59,359 nucleotides of DNA, taken from positions 1 to 59,359 of the forward strand of contig JAKPKV010000023.1 of NCBI GenBank assembly GCA_029553475.1, written 5' to 3'. Source of the DNA: Armatimonadota bacterium (GTDB lineage: Bacteria; Armatimonadota; Hebobacteria; CAIYQO01). Made by a program: the position numbers and the translations under genes. The stretch's first letter is position 1. Every line of letters begins with the position of its first letter. Below, one piece after another: positions 33,568 to 42,725 of this stretch. The notes below the pieces were generated by a model. The model saw only the letters and a program-made list of their open reading frames with translations. It searched no databases and had not been told where the DNA came from.

Positions 33568-34743
33568 ATGGGCATCAGCCTGGGATTGGTCGGTCTGGGG
33601 GCGTTCGGCAGCGCCTTTGCCGAGTTATTCAAGAGCCACCCGCTGGTAGACCGGGTGGCGCTGTGCGACCGCGAAGCGGCGCGGGTGGCGCATTTTGCCA
33701 ACAGCCCCGCCTTCCGGGACAAGTTTTCGCCGAAGGACGCCTATACCTCGCTGGACGACATCTGCCGCAGCGACGTGGACGCGCTGGTGATCATCACCCA
33801 GCACTGGCTGCACGCGCCCCAGTGCGTGCAGGCGATGGAGCACGGCAAGCACGTCTACAGCGCCGTGCCGGTGATCAGCATCCCGGATGGCGACGAGACG
33901 CTGGCGTGGTGCGACCGCATCATCGAGACCACCCGGCGCACCGGCCAGCACTACATGCTCGGTGAGACGACCTACTATCACGCCGGGGCGATGTATTGCC
34001 GGCGGAAGGCGGCGGAGGGGGCGTTCGGCCACTTCGTCTACAGCGAGGGGGAGTATTACCACAGTTTTGACAGCCCCTGCTGCGACTTGCGGGAAGTGAT
34101 CGCCCACCGGCTGGCCAGCGCGGCGGGGCAGGAGTGGGCGGCGCTGCTGGCGGAATACCGCCGGCGCGGCGCGCAGGATGGCCCCATGCACTATCCCACG
34201 CACAGCACCTCCGGCCCCCTCAGCGTGATGCGCGCGCACCCGGTGAAGGTGTGCGGCTGGGGCACGCCGGTGTGGACGGACGACGCCTATTTCCACGACG
34301 GCCTGTTCCCCTTCAGCAACGAGACGGCGCTCTATCAGTTGAGCAACGGCGCGACGATGCGCATCTGCGAGCACCGGCACTGCGGCCTCATCCGCGAGAC
34401 GTTCCGCGTCTACGGCACCGAGGCCGCGTTCGAAAACGACACCTGGATCGCCAAAGAGCAGCCGACGGCGCTCACCGCCGCCGAGATGCGCGACCCGCTG
34501 CCGCCCGAGGTCTACGCCGCCTTCGCCGCCATTGACGGCAACGCCGGCGTCTACGACGGGCACGGCGGCTCGCACGCCTACCTGGTGCACGAGTTCGTGG
34601 ACGCCATCGCCCACGGTCGCCGCCCCGCCATCAACGCCTGGGACGCCGCGCGCTACACCGCCGCCGGGGTGATGGCGCACAAGTCCGCGCTGAAGGATGG
34701 CGAGGTGCTGGCGGTGCCGGATTGGGGCGACGCGCCGGCGTAA
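33568..34743 (+). CDS. Gfo/Idh/MocA-family oxidoreductase
   Basis: A 391-residue NAD(P)-dependent enzyme of the glucose-fructose/inositol dehydrogenase superfamily. The Rossmann motif 'LGLVGLGAFGSAFAELF' and the strand 'DALVIITQHWLHAPQCVQAM' are clear. The usual EKP motif is replaced by 'YSAVPVI', so the catalytic lysine is not in its normal place. The C-terminal domain is rich in His and Tyr ('ETTYYHAGAMYCRRKAA'). The ATG at 33568 follows GGGGGAGGA. It is not an obvious paralog of the enzyme at 6424. It may act with PdxS only by position; no metabolic link is evident. Confidence 0.82.
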   Translation: MGISLGLVGLGAFGSAFAELFKSHPLVDRVALCDREAARVAHFANSPAFRDKFSPKDAYTSLDDICRSDVDALVIITQHWLHAPQCVQAMEHGKHVYSAVPVISIPDGDETLAWCDRIIETTRRTGQHYMLGETTYYHAGAMYCRRKAAEGAFGHFVYSEGEYYHSFDSPCCDLREVIAHRLASAAGQEWAALLAEYRRRGAQDGPMHYPTHSTSGPLSVMRAHPVKVCGWGTPVWTDDAYFHDGLFPFSNETALYQLSNGATMRICEHRHCGLIRETFRVYGTEAAFENDTWIAKEQPTALTAAEMRDPLPPEVYAAFAAIDGNAGVYDGHGGSHAYLVHEFVDAIAHGRRPAINAWDAARYTAAGVMAHKSALKDGEVLAVPDWGDAPA

Positions 34744-34870
34744 ACCGCGTCCGGCGCCGCCGGGCGTCCGTCCGCCGCGCGGGCGCGGCACGGCTGGACG
34801 CGACCGGCGCAAATGAGTACAATAAAGCGCGAACATTGGCGGCGGTGGCCGCGGAACGAGGCACGAACCC

Positions 34871-35755
34871 ATGAGTGAAAAATCAACCTGGCGGACGAAA
34901 GTCGGATTGGCGGAGATGCTGCGCGGCGGCGTCATCATGGACGTCACCACCCCGGAGCAGGCGAAGATCGCCGAAGAGGCGGGCGCGGTGGCGGTGATGG
35001 CGCTGGAGCGCGTGCCGGCGGACATCCGCGCGCAGGGCGGCGTGGCGCGCATGACCGACCCCGCCATCATCGCCGAGATCAAGGCGACGGTCTCCATCCC
35101 GGTGATGGCCAAGGCGCGCATCGGCCATTTCGCCGAAGCGCAGATTCTCCAGGCGCTGGAAGTGGACTTCATTGACGAGTCCGAAGTGCTCACCCCCGCC
35201 GACGACCGCTACCACATTGACAAGCACGCCTTCACGGTGCCGTTCGTCTGCGGCTGCCGCGACCTGGGCGAGGCGCTGCGCCGCATCGGCGAAGGCGCCG
35301 CGATGATCCGCACCAAGGGCGAGGCCGGCTCCGGCAATATCGTCGAAGCCGTGCGCCACATGCGCACCGTGCAGAGCGAGATGCGCCGCATCCAGGCGAT
35401 GCGCGCAGACGAGCTGATGGTGGTCGCCAAAGAGCTGGGCGCGCCGTATGACCTGGTGCGCTACATCCACGAGCACGGCAAGCTGCCGGTGCCGAACTTC
35501 TCCGCCGGCGGCGTGGCCATCCCCGCCGACGCCGCGCTGATGATGCAGCTCGGCGCCGAGGCGGTCTTCGTGGGCAGCGGCATCTTCAAGTCGTCCGATC
35601 CCGCCCGCCGCGCGAAGGCGATGGTGGATGCCACCACCTTCCACGACCGCCCGGATATCCTGGCGGATATCTCCGCCGGCCTCGGCGAGCCGATGCGCGG
35701 CATTGACGTCGCCACCCTGCCGGATGGCGAGCGCATGGCGACCCGCGGGTGGTAG
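34871..35755 (+). CDS. pdxS: Pyridoxal 5'-phosphate synthase, PdxS lyase subunit
   Basis: A 294-residue PdxS, which builds pyridoxal 5'-phosphate from ribose 5-phosphate, glyceraldehyde 3-phosphate and ammonia. Catalytic residues match the well-studied enzymes in number and position: D24 (VIMDVT), K81 (MAKARIGH) and K149 (IRTKGEAG). '[20 protein letters not shown]' and '[20 protein letters not shown]' are family-typical. The ATG at 34871 has weak Shine-Dalgarno sequence; TACAAT near 34817 may be the -10. The glutaminase partner PdxT is normally adjacent, but not here. Confidence 0.96.
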   Translation: MSEKSTWRTKVGLAEMLRGGVIMDVTTPEQAKIAEEAGAVAVMALERVPADIRAQGGVARMTDPAIIAEIKATVSIPVMAKARIGHFAEAQILQALEVDFIDESEVLTPADDRYHIDKHAFTVPFVCGCRDLGEALRRIGEGAAMIRTKGEAGSGNIVEAVRHMRTVQSEMRRIQAMRADELMVVAKELGAPYDLVRYIHEHGKLPVPNFSAGGVAIPADAALMMQLGAEAVFVGSGIFKSSDPARRAKAMVDATTFHDRPDILADISAGLGEPMRGIDVATLPDGERMATRGW

Positions 35756-35778
35756 ACGCCGTCAGGCGTGCCCGCACA

Positions 35779-35809
35779 CACGGCGCGAGCCAACGCGGCT
35801 CGCGCCGTG
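35779..35809. terminator. Bidirectional hairpin between convergent genes
   Basis: CACGGCGCGAGCC and its exact complement GGCTCGCGCCGTG with loop AACGC, midway between pdxS and the PQ-loop gene. No T-run follows on either strand, so factor-assisted or RNA-stabilising action is likely. Confidence 0.65.
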
Positions 35810-35816
35810 CCGCGTC

Positions 35817-36131
35817 TTACTCCAGCACGTCCGCCTCGCCGATCGGCGCCGCGGGCGCCGCGCCCGGGCGGCGGCTATAGCGGTAACAGAGGAAGAGGTC
35901 GGTGAAGACCAGCGCGGCGTTGAGCGCGTACAGGTAGACCACCCAGCTCATCGTGCCGAACATCTTGCTGGCGATGCCGCTGAGGTAGCCCATGAAGACG
36001 AGCCAGAGGAAGATCAGGCTTTTCCCCTGCGCGGATTGCGCCCTCCACGTTTTATAGACGGCGAAGGGCCAGCTCGCGCCGAAGCAGATCAGCATGCCGG
36101 CTTCAAAATACGGCGAGATCTCCGGAAGCAT
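35817..36131 (-). CDS. PQ-loop/SemiSWEET-like small membrane protein
   Basis: A 104-residue protein with three hydrophobic helices. 'MLICFGASWPFAVYKTWRAQ' resembles the first helix and PQ-type turn of SemiSWEET/PQ-loop transporters, followed by 'GKSLIFLWLVFMGYLSGIAS' and a third helix. Such half-transporters dimerise and move sugars or similar solutes, but the motif is imperfect. Its start overlaps the stop of the Clp-like gene by the ATGA at 36131-36134, so translation is coupled to it. Confidence 0.6.
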   Translation of the reverse strand: MLPEISPYFEAGMLICFGASWPFAVYKTWRAQSAQGKSLIFLWLVFMGYLSGIASKMFGTMSWVVYLYALNAALVFTDLFLCYRYSRRPGAAPAAPIGEADVLE

Positions 36132-38272
36132 CAGGCCGGCTCTCCCTTCGCCACGCAGCGGCCGCATTCCACCGTCAGGCGCACGCGCACGTCGTCCGGC
36201 GGGCGCACGGCGGGCAGGTGCGGGATGATGGCCGGGCACAGGTGCTCATCCACCAGCCGCTCCCACTCCGCGCGCGAAAGCCGCGCGTGCCCCCGTTCCA
36301 GCAGCCAGGCGATGACGCTGGCGTCAACGCAGACCTGCACGCCCAGCGGGCGGAACCGCGCGCGCAGCTCCGCCAGCAGGCAGTCGCGCAGCCACTGGCG
36401 GCGCGCATCGTCGCCGGTGTGCAGCGCGTCGCAGATCAGGTCCACCTGCCGCGGCAGCGCGGCGCCCAGCAGGCGCGCGGCGCGGGCGTGCGGGCTGTCC
36501 GGCGCGCCCGCGGCGCCAAAGCCCAGTGGCGCGCTGGCGGACGCGCGCGCCTCCGCGGCCAGCAGCACGATGGCATCGCTGAAAAAGACGCGCTTGCCGT
36601 CCGCCAGCGTGAGGTAACCCTCGTGCAGCGCCTGCGTCAGCGCCTCAAGCGCCGCCGGGTGGGCGGCCTGCACATTCTCGCAGCGCAGCACGCACCAAGG
36701 CATCTGCTGCACCTGGTGCAGCGGCAGGCGGCCCTGGTAGCCCACGTAGCCCGGCGGCGAGCCGAAGAGCATCGTCAGGTCGCTCTCCCGCGCGAAGCGC
36801 GCCCAGTCCAGCGTCACCACCCGCGCGGCGTCGCCGTAGAGGCCGTCGGCAATGGTGGCCGCCAGCGGCTCGCTCTGCGCGGCGGCGGCGCCGAGCAGCA
36901 GCAGCACGGCATTGGGGCGCGCCGCGCGCAGGTCGAAGCCGCGCAGCGTCACCGCCAGCCGCTTCAGCAGCGCGTCAATCGTCTCCGGCGGCAGCAGGCC
37001 CTGCGCGGTCAGCGCCGCGCGCAGGGCGATCAGCCGCTGGCCCAGGTCCTGCGGCATGCCCACCATGCGCCGCGCCACCGTTTCCACGTCCGCCTGCGCC
37101 AGCGTCGTCTTCCCGTCCGCCACGCCGCGCGCGGCGCACTGTTCCAGAATATCTATCGCCTTGTCCGGGAAGTGCCGGTTGCGCAGGTACTGCCCGGCGA
37201 AGGAGACGATCCACGCCAGCTGCGCCTCCGGGACCGTCACCCCCTGCGCCCGCGCCAGGCTGTCGCGCACGGCGGCGAGCGCGGACAGCGTCGCCTCCGG
37301 GGTGAGTTCCTGCACGCGGATGGGCTGGAAGCGGCGCTCCAGCGCGGCGTCGCCTTCGATGTACAGGCGGTATTCCTCGTCGGTGGTGGCGGCGATGCAG
37401 GCCACCTCACCGCGCGCCAGCGCCGGCTTCACGATATTCGCCAGGTCGCCCCCGCCGCGCCCGCCCGCGCCCGCGCCCACCAGCGTGTGCGCCTCGTCGA
37501 AGAAGAGGATGACGTCAGCGGCGCTCGCCTCGCGCAGCAGCGCCAGCATGCGGCCTTCTACCTCGCCCACCAGCCGACAGCCGGCGACGATGGCGGCGGC
37601 GGAGAGCAGCACGATGCGCGCGTCGCGCAACGGCGCCGGCACCGCCCCCGCCGCCACCCGCTGGGCCAGCCCCTCGATGATCGCCGTCTTGCCCACCCCC
37701 GCCGGGCCCAGCAGCGCGGGGTTGCGTTTCGTGCGCCGGCACAGCGTCTCGATGACGCGCTCGATCTCCGCGTCGCGCCCGATCACCGGCCCCAGCCGTC
37801 CCGCGCGCGCCGCCCGCGTCAGGTCCACGCCCAGCGTGTCGAGGATGGCGGGCTCCGTGGCGGGGTCTGCCGCCGTTGGGGGCGCGGGTGCAGCCTCGCC
37901 GCCGAGTGGGAAGCCCGCCGTGAGGAGGATGGTGCGCACCAGCGCCGTTTCGGTGACCTCGCGCTCCCCCCGGCGCGCGGCGTCGGCGCGCGCGCCGGCC
38001 AGCAGGGCGTCATCGCCGATGCGGCGCCCGATATCGCCGCTCATCACCAGCGCGAAGAGCGAGCGCTGGGTCTGATCCAGATCGCCCAGCCCCGGCGCCA
38101 CCGTCGCCACCACCGCCCGGCTGCACTCCAGCGCGGCCAGCACCCACTGGAGCAGGCCCAGCGCGCCGGCGACGTCCGCCCAGCGCTGCCGCGCGTAGGC
38201 CACCAGCGCCGCCGCGTCCTCGGAGATCGCCATCTGTGCCACCGCACACTCGTCCACGGATGTCCCTTTCAC
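36131..38272 (-). CDS. Divergent Clp-type AAA+ ATPase with inactive second domain
   Basis: A 713-residue Clp/Hsp100-like protein. The first AAA domain looks active: Walker A GPAGVGKT (189-196), Walker B ILFFDEAH (255-262) and the sensor 'ACIAATTDEEYRLYIEGDAALERRF'. In the second domain the Walker A position reads LLLLGAAAAQSEPLAA (457-472), without the GKT, and the Walker B position is WCVLRCEN (526-533), lacking the Asp-Glu pair; yet the pore loop SPPGYVGYQG (505-514) is kept. The usual duplicated Clp-N repeat is replaced by a different 140-residue helical N-terminus. It starts at the GTG at 38272 with GGAGAG upstream. It could be an adaptor or threading machine powered only by the first ring. 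Confidence 0.85.
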   Translation of the reverse strand: MKGTSVDECAVAQMAISEDAAALVAYARQRWADVAGALGLLQWVLAALECSRAVVATVAPGLGDLDQTQRSLFALVMSGDIGRRIGDDALLAGARADAARRGEREVTETALVRTILLTAGFPLGGEAAPAPPTAADPATEPAILDTLGVDLTRAARAGRLGPVIGRDAEIERVIETLCRRTKRNPALLGPAGVGKTAIIEGLAQRVAAGAVPAPLRDARIVLLSAAAIVAGCRLVGEVEGRMLALLREASAADVILFFDEAHTLVGAGAGGRGGGDLANIVKPALARGEVACIAATTDEEYRLYIEGDAALERRFQPIRVQELTPEATLSALAAVRDSLARAQGVTVPEAQLAWIVSFAGQYLRNRHFPDKAIDILEQCAARGVADGKTTLAQADVETVARRMVGMPQDLGQRLIALRAALTAQGLLPPETIDALLKRLAVTLRGFDLRAARPNAVLLLLGAAAAQSEPLAATIADGLYGDAARVVTLDWARFARESDLTMLFGSPPGYVGYQGRLPLHQVQQMPWCVLRCENVQAAHPAALEALTQALHEGYLTLADGKRVFFSDAIVLLAAEARASASAPLGFGAAGAPDSPHARAARLLGAALPRQVDLICDALHTGDDARRQWLRDCLLAELRARFRPLGVQVCVDASVIAWLLERGHARLSRAEWERLVDEHLCPAIIPHLPAVRPPDDVRVRLTVECGRCVAKGEPA

Positions 38273-38526
38273 GCCAAACTCTCCCTATCGGTTCGCCGGC
38301 ACGACAGGGCTCTCCTGCTGTCGCACGGCGGTGGCGGGAAAATGCCGGCGGGTGACGCGCGGGGAGAGCGTTACGAAATTTTTGCCCACCCCCTCGTATC
38401 CGCGCCAGGCCCCCGTATGCATGCCGATTCGTTACGTCGTGCCGCAACGCCGCGTGCCTCCTCTGGTGCCCCCCGCATGGTGAAACGCCGCACGCCACGC
38501 GGGACGGGACGCCCTCAGGGGGATAG

Positions 38527-38556
38527 TTGACAGCTGGCGGGCGCGCTCCCTATAAT
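38527..38556 (+). promoter_or_regulatory. Sigma-70 promoter of rpoZ-dnaJ
   Basis: TTGACA (38527-38532), 18-base spacer, TATAAT (38551-38556). It lies about 60 bases before rpoZ. The rest of the 343-bp gap 38273-38615 holds no gene. Confidence 0.88.
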
Positions 38557-38615
38557 ACGTATTCGGACTTTCACGCCGGGTGCGATCCCGGCCCCGATGA
38601 GGAGATGTCACGCGC

Positions 38616-38831
38616 ATGTCGGAACAGCGACCTCGCCAGAAAGTGAATATTGACCGCCTGACGCGCCGCATGGGGAAATACGCCCTGGTGGTGGCGGTGT
38701 CCCAGCGGTCCCGCGAGTTGAAGGAGCAGTCCTACCGCCGCGGCGAGCGCGATCAATCGAACCTGATCGGCCACGCCCTGTACGAGCTCTTCGACGGCAA
38801 AGTGAAGCTCATCGAAGACGAAGAGGCTTAG
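38616..38831 (+). CDS. rpoZ: RNA polymerase omega subunit
   Basis: A 71-residue omega subunit, which helps assemble and stabilise the polymerase by latching onto beta'. The core 'GKYALVVAVSQRSRELKEQ' followed by the helix 'NLIGHALYELFDGKVKLIED' matches the family, at the short end of its length range. The ATG at 38616 has GAGGAG upstream and a consensus promoter further upstream. It is followed 81 bases later by dnaJ in the same direction. Confidence 0.8.
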   Translation: MSEQRPRQKVNIDRLTRRMGKYALVVAVSQRSRELKEQSYRRGERDQSNLIGHALYELFDGKVKLIEDEEA

Positions 38832-38912
38832 CGTCCCGCGACATCGCCCCCCCTCCCGCCGCCCGCGCGCGTCCAGGAGGACACGACCGAGACACCGCGG
38901 CAGGTTCCGACT

Positions 38913-40070
38913 ATGTCCGAGAAACGCGATTACTACCAGGTCCTCGACGTGCCGCGCACGGCCACGCTCGAGGAGATCAAGAAGGCGTATCGCCGGCTGG
39001 CGCGCCAGTATCACCCGGACGTGAATCAGCACGACGCCACCGCGGAGGCGCGTTTCAAGGAAGTCGTCGAGGCATACGAGGTGCTCAGCGACCCGGCGAA
39101 GCGCGAGGCGTATGACCGCTTCGGCCACCCGGGGCTGCGCGGCGGCGCCGGCGGACCCGGCGGCGCTCCCTTCGGCGACTTCGACGTGAGCGATCTCTTC
39201 GGCGCCTTCTTCGGCGGCATGGCCGGCGGCGGCCGTCCCGACCCGCGCGGCGCCGACCTCGCCGCCGAGCTCGCGGTGACGCTGGAGGAGGCGCTCACCG
39301 GCGTCGAACGCGTCATCCGCCTCACCCACCACGTCACCTGCTCCGCCTGCGCCGGCCAGGGCGCCCGCGACGGCCGCGTCGTCGCCTGCCCCGCCTGCGC
39401 CGGCACCGGCCAGCGCCGGCAGACGGGTACCAATATCCTCGGCTTCCACGTCACCACCCTTGTCCCCTGCGACCGCTGCGGCGGCAGCGGCGAGTATATC
39501 GCCAATCCCTGCCACGCCTGCGGCGGCACCGGCCGCGCGCCGGCGGCGGAAGAGGTGACGGTGGAGATTCCCGCCGGCGTCGAGCACGGCACGCGTTTTC
39601 GCGTGCGCGGCAAGGGCGAGGCCGGTTTTCGCGGCGCGCGCGCCGGCGATCTCTTCGTGGTGGTGCGCCTGCGCCCGCACGCCCGCTTTCAACGCCACGG
39701 CCGCGACCTCTGGTGCGAGGTGGAGGTGCCCTTCACCACCGCCGCGCTGGGCGGCCGCGTCACCATCCAGGCGCTGGACGGCGACGGTGAGCTGGAGCTG
39801 CCCCCCGGCACCCAGTACGGCGAGCAACTGCGCCTGCGCGGGCGCGGCATGCCGGACATGAACGCCCGCGGTCGCGGCGACCTGGTGGTGAAGGTGAAAG
39901 TGGTCGTGCCCCAACAGCTGACGCCGCGCCAGCGGGAACTGTTGACCGAGTTGGCCGACGACCGCGGCGAAGACGCGCCAAAGGCGCGCAGCGCCTTCCA
40001 GCGCCTGAAGGACGCCGCCCAGCACCTGCTGACCGGCGAGAGCGACGCCCCGCACGAGGCCAAGGAGTAG
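38913..40070 (+). CDS. dnaJ: Chaperone DnaJ
   Basis: A 385-residue type I Hsp40. The J-domain (1-70) carries the HPD that activates DnaK (in 'YHPDVNQ'), followed by a Gly-rich linker (about 75-115) and the zinc domain with four CxxCxGxG repeats: [24 protein letters not shown] and CHACGGTG, all intact. C-terminal substrate-binding beta domains run to about 340. DnaK and GrpE are not in the window. It lies downstream of rpoZ, which is an unusual pairing. The ATG at 38913 lacks a strong ribosome site at close range; CAGGAGG lies 35-40 bases upstream. Confidence 0.95.
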   Translation: MSEKRDYYQVLDVPRTATLEEIKKAYRRLARQYHPDVNQHDATAEARFKEVVEAYEVLSDPAKREAYDRFGHPGLRGGAGGPGGAPFGDFDVSDLFGAFFGGMAGGGRPDPRGADLAAELAVTLEEALTGVERVIRLTHHVTCSACAGQGARDGRVVACPACAGTGQRRQTGTNILGFHVTTLVPCDRCGGSGEYIANPCHACGGTGRAPAAEEVTVEIPAGVEHGTRFRVRGKGEAGFRGARAGDLFVVVRLRPHARFQRHGRDLWCEVEVPFTTAALGGRVTIQALDGDGELELPPGTQYGEQLRLRGRGMPDMNARGRGDLVVKVKVVVPQQLTPRQRELLTELADDRGEDAPKARSAFQRLKDAAQHLLTGESDAPHEAKE

Positions 40071-40076
40071 GTGCAT

Positions 40077-40319
40077 CGTGCTCTGCGCACCGACCGCTGG
40101 TAGGGGTTAGGGATTAGGGGTAGTGGGTCGTCACGCTGAGCCTCGCTTCGCCATCTTGACCGGGCGCTGCCTGTGGGGTCCGCTGATGCGCCGTCCGTGG
40201 CCGGCGGGGGTGATCCCTTCGGGATGACATCATCTCCTCTACCTCGTACGCCTATCTCCTATCTGTCGCGGGCCGTCACGATAGACCGTGCCGCGTCCAT
40301 CGTGACGACCCCCTACACG
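40077..40319. repeat. MITE-like repeat complex downstream of dnaJ
   Basis: 40120-40138 and 40299-40317 are inverted ends (GTAGTGGGTCGTCACGCTG and complement) related to the element at 9996-10216. The internal 40158-40280 is matched on the other strand by 59034-59156 (115 of 123 positions by eye, equal length). The flanking 40077-40103 is matched exactly in inverted orientation by 59001-59027. GGGGTTAGGGATTAGGGG lies just left of the element (as at 58824). Confidence 0.75.
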
Positions 40320-40325
40320 TAGGCG

Positions 40326-41180
40326 TTACGCCGGCGTGATGCCGCGTTCCGTCACCCGCAGCAGCGTGGGCAGCAGCGGGTAGGCCTGCCGATGGTAGTC
40401 CTGCCGGCTGCGCCAGGCCAGCCACCCCGCCGCGCCGAGATTTTCCGTGGAGACCATGATGAGGGTGTCGCGGGTGGGCACCGCCACCAGCAGCGGGGCT
40501 TCGGCGAAGCGCGGTCCGAAGCGCTGGAAGAACGTGGGCACCAGCAGGCGCGCGGCATCCAGCCCGTCGCCGGTCTGGAAGCGCAGCATCATCTCCTCGC
40601 CCTCGTCCTCGCCGTCGCGCGCGTCAATCACCAGCCGATTGCAGCTCCGCTCGATATTGCGCAGCGCCGCCGCGCCCAGCGCCTCAGCGCTCACGCCCGC
40701 CGCCGCCAGCTCCGCCTGGGTGATCCACCGGAACGCGCCGTCGCGCGGCAGCACGTAGCCGACCTGCACCCCCGCCAGCAGCGCCTGGCGCGCCAGCGCG
40801 GGATCCGCGGCGTCGTCCGGCAGCAGTTGCGGCAGCACCTGATCCGCCCAGTCCGCGGGGAGCCCGTCCTCCTCGTTCAGCGCCGCCACGAAGGCCATCG
40901 CGGCCTCCTCGACCAACAGCGCGGCATGCTCGGGATAGGCGCGGCAGCGGCGCAGGAGCTGTTCCAGATACAGCGCGCCCGCGCGCCCGCGCGCCGTCAC
41001 GCGCAGCGCGTCCTCCGCCTCTTCCACGTCCAACTCCGGGCGGAGGTTCAGCAGCCACTGCCGCAGCGCGGCGCGCAGCGCGGGCCGATTCATCGCCGGT
41101 GTTCGCGCCTCCGCCAGCCAGCGCATCGCCAAATACAGCAGGCCGCCGACCAGCAGCCAGATAACAACGCCGTTCTCCAT
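40326..41180 (-). CDS. YtpQ-like DUF1444 protein with N-terminal membrane anchor
   Basis: A 284-residue protein. An N-terminal hydrophobic helix ('VVIWLLVGGLLYLAMRWL') is followed by a region like the UPF0354/DUF1444 family of Bacillus YtpQ: 'LRPELDVEEAEDALRVTARG' and a C-terminal 'LVAVPTRDTLIMVSTEN'. The biochemical function of that family is unknown. The ATG at 41180 has GGAG about seven bases upstream; longer starts up to 41420 would give an Arg-rich repeat-like leader and are rejected. It is divergent from the ATP-grasp gene. Confidence 0.7.
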   Translation of the reverse strand: MENGVVIWLLVGGLLYLAMRWLAEARTPAMNRPALRAALRQWLLNLRPELDVEEAEDALRVTARGRAGALYLEQLLRRCRAYPEHAALLVEEAAMAFVAALNEEDGLPADWADQVLPQLLPDDAADPALARQALLAGVQVGYVLPRDGAFRWITQAELAAAGVSAEALGAAALRNIERSCNRLVIDARDGEDEGEEMMLRFQTGDGLDAARLLVPTFFQRFGPRFAEAPLLVAVPTRDTLIMVSTENLGAAGWLAWRSRQDYHRQAYPLLPTLLRVTERGITPA

Positions 41181-41804
41181 GCCTGCTCCACGGGGAATGC
41201 CCCTCGTCATCAGTTTCGCTGCCCGCGAAGAAAGTCCTTTCCGTCGCGCCGGCGCCCGGCGCCGTGGCTCGCTGTCGGCGCCGGCCGCCATGGGGCGGCG
41301 GCGTCGCCGCGAAAATGTGCGGATTTCCGCCGCGCCTGTGGTGCGCGCCCGGCGCCCGGGGGCGCGGCGCCTGCGCGCGTGTCGGATCAGCATACGGTGC
41401 GGCGCGCGCCGCGCGGACATCCGGCTGCTGGCCGCCGGCTTCGTGGCAGGGTGGGGGCTAACCCGTCCGGGAAGCGTCCCTCCTGTGCGGCGTGGAAGCG
41501 ATCCCTGTGCGCGCGCGATGACAGCGCGGCGCGTCTTTGCGTGAAAACATCCACACGCCCCGTGTTACGTTGGTGCTCGGCTTTCCCATACTTCCCAATG
41601 TGGGGGGAGTTCCCCGGTAGTTCGGGCGACGACCCCGACAGAAATGTCCGGTGACGCGCGGCGCGGCGACGCCGGTGCCGCTGTGCCGGAAAGTGAACAA
41701 ATGCGGCGGGATTGTCGAAGGAACGTCTGTGGAACGCGACGGTTTTTGGTTACAGTGTTGAGGACACGCCCGCCGGGGGACAGGCCGACCAGAGGGAGGC
41801 ATGG
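41181..41804. other. 624-bp intergenic region, no gene
   Basis: Between the divergent YtpQ-like and ATP-grasp genes. Frames are open only as long GC-driven shadows with no ribosome sites. The short repeat ACTTCCCAATGTGGGGGGAG near 41591 can fold with GTTCCCC. The AT-richer stretch around 41695-41765 (GGTTTTTGGTTACAGTGTTG) is the likeliest place for the promoter of the ATP-grasp/KGG operon, but I cannot define it. Confidence 0.4.
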
Positions 41805-42725
41805 ATGGGGGAGGCCCTGCGCATCGGGATCGTCACGGCGTATCTGGAGCAGGACTGGCATAGCCAGCAACTGGTGGCCGCCGTGGCGCGCATCGCGGAG
41901 CCGTGCATCATCCGTCCGGACCAATTGGGCGCCGCGGTGATGCCCGATGGCGTATCGGTGCTGGCGCAGGGGATAGACCTGACAGCGCTGGACGGGTTCA
42001 TCCTGGCGCGGGGATTCGGTGACCGGGGCAATTCGGATTTCCTGGTGCCGGTCTACCAGATGCTGGAGCGCACCGGGGCGGTGCTGGTGAACAGCATCAA
42101 CGCGCTGCTGGTGGCCATTGATAAATTTGAGACGAGTGTCCGGTTGCGGCAGGCCGGGGTGGCGACGCCGAAGGTCGTGGTGGCGCAGGATGTCGAGCTG
42201 GCGCGCGGTGTGCTGCGCGAGTGGGGCCGCGCGGTCGTGAAGCCGCTGTTCGGCTCGCTGGGGTTGGGCATTGAGCTGGTGGAGGATACGCCGGGGGGAT
42301 ACGCGCTGTTGCCGGTGCTGCTGGAGCGGTTCGGCGCGATTTACCTGCAGGAGTTCGTGCCCACGCCCGGCCGGGACATCCGCGCCTTCGTGGTGGGCGA
42401 CCGCGTGGCGGCGAGCATCTACCGGGTGGCGGCGCCGGGCGGGTGGCGGACGAATATCGCCCAGGGCGGGGCGCCGGAGCGCTGCCGGCTGGACGCGGCG
42501 ACGGCCGGGCTGGCGGTGGCGGCGGCGCGGGCGGTGGGCCTGGATTATACGGGGGTGGATCTCCTGGAGGGACCGGAGGGTCCGTCGGTGATCGAAGTGA
42601 ATGGCAACCCGTTGTGGCAGGGTGTGCTGGATGCGACGGGGCGGAATATGGCAGAGGAGATTGTGGCCTGGGTGATCACGCGGATCACGCAGACCGCCGC
42701 GAAAGGGGGTGAAGGTCGTGCCTAA
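41805..42725 (+). CDS. RimK-like ATP-grasp ligase
   Basis: A 306-residue ATP-grasp enzyme of the RimK/LysX/MptN group, which join a carboxylate to an amine (often glutamate) or ester-link side chains, via acyl phosphate. Visible are the pre-ATP-grasp domain, 'VNSINALLVAIDKFETSVRL' (95-114), the glycine loop 'VVKPLFGSLGLGIELVE' (144-160), 'YLQEFVPTPGRDIRAFVVGD' (180-199) and the Mg site 'VDLLEGPEGPSVIEVNGNP' (251-269). GAGGGAGG precedes the ATG at 41805. The last 8 bases overlap the start of the first KGG gene, so the two are translationally coupled. The acceptor may be one of the five adjacent KGG proteins; that is inference. Confidence 0.88.
   Translation: MGEALRIGIVTAYLEQDWHSQQLVAAVARIAEPCIIRPDQLGAAVMPDGVSVLAQGIDLTALDGFILARGFGDRGNSDFLVPVYQMLERTGAVLVNSINALLVAIDKFETSVRLRQAGVATPKVVVAQDVELARGVLREWGRAVVKPLFGSLGLGIELVEDTPGGYALLPVLLERFGAIYLQEFVPTPGRDIRAFVVGDRVAASIYRVAAPGGWRTNIAQGGAPERCRLDAATAGLAVAAARAVGLDYTGVDLLEGPEGPSVIEVNGNPLWQGVLDATGRNMAEEIVAWVITRITQTAAKGGEGRA

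Noticed and set aside
41590-41630. Transposon end near ACTTCCCAATGTGGGGGGAG
   Set aside because: Only one short imperfect hairpin is visible, with no second end or direct repeat in the gap.
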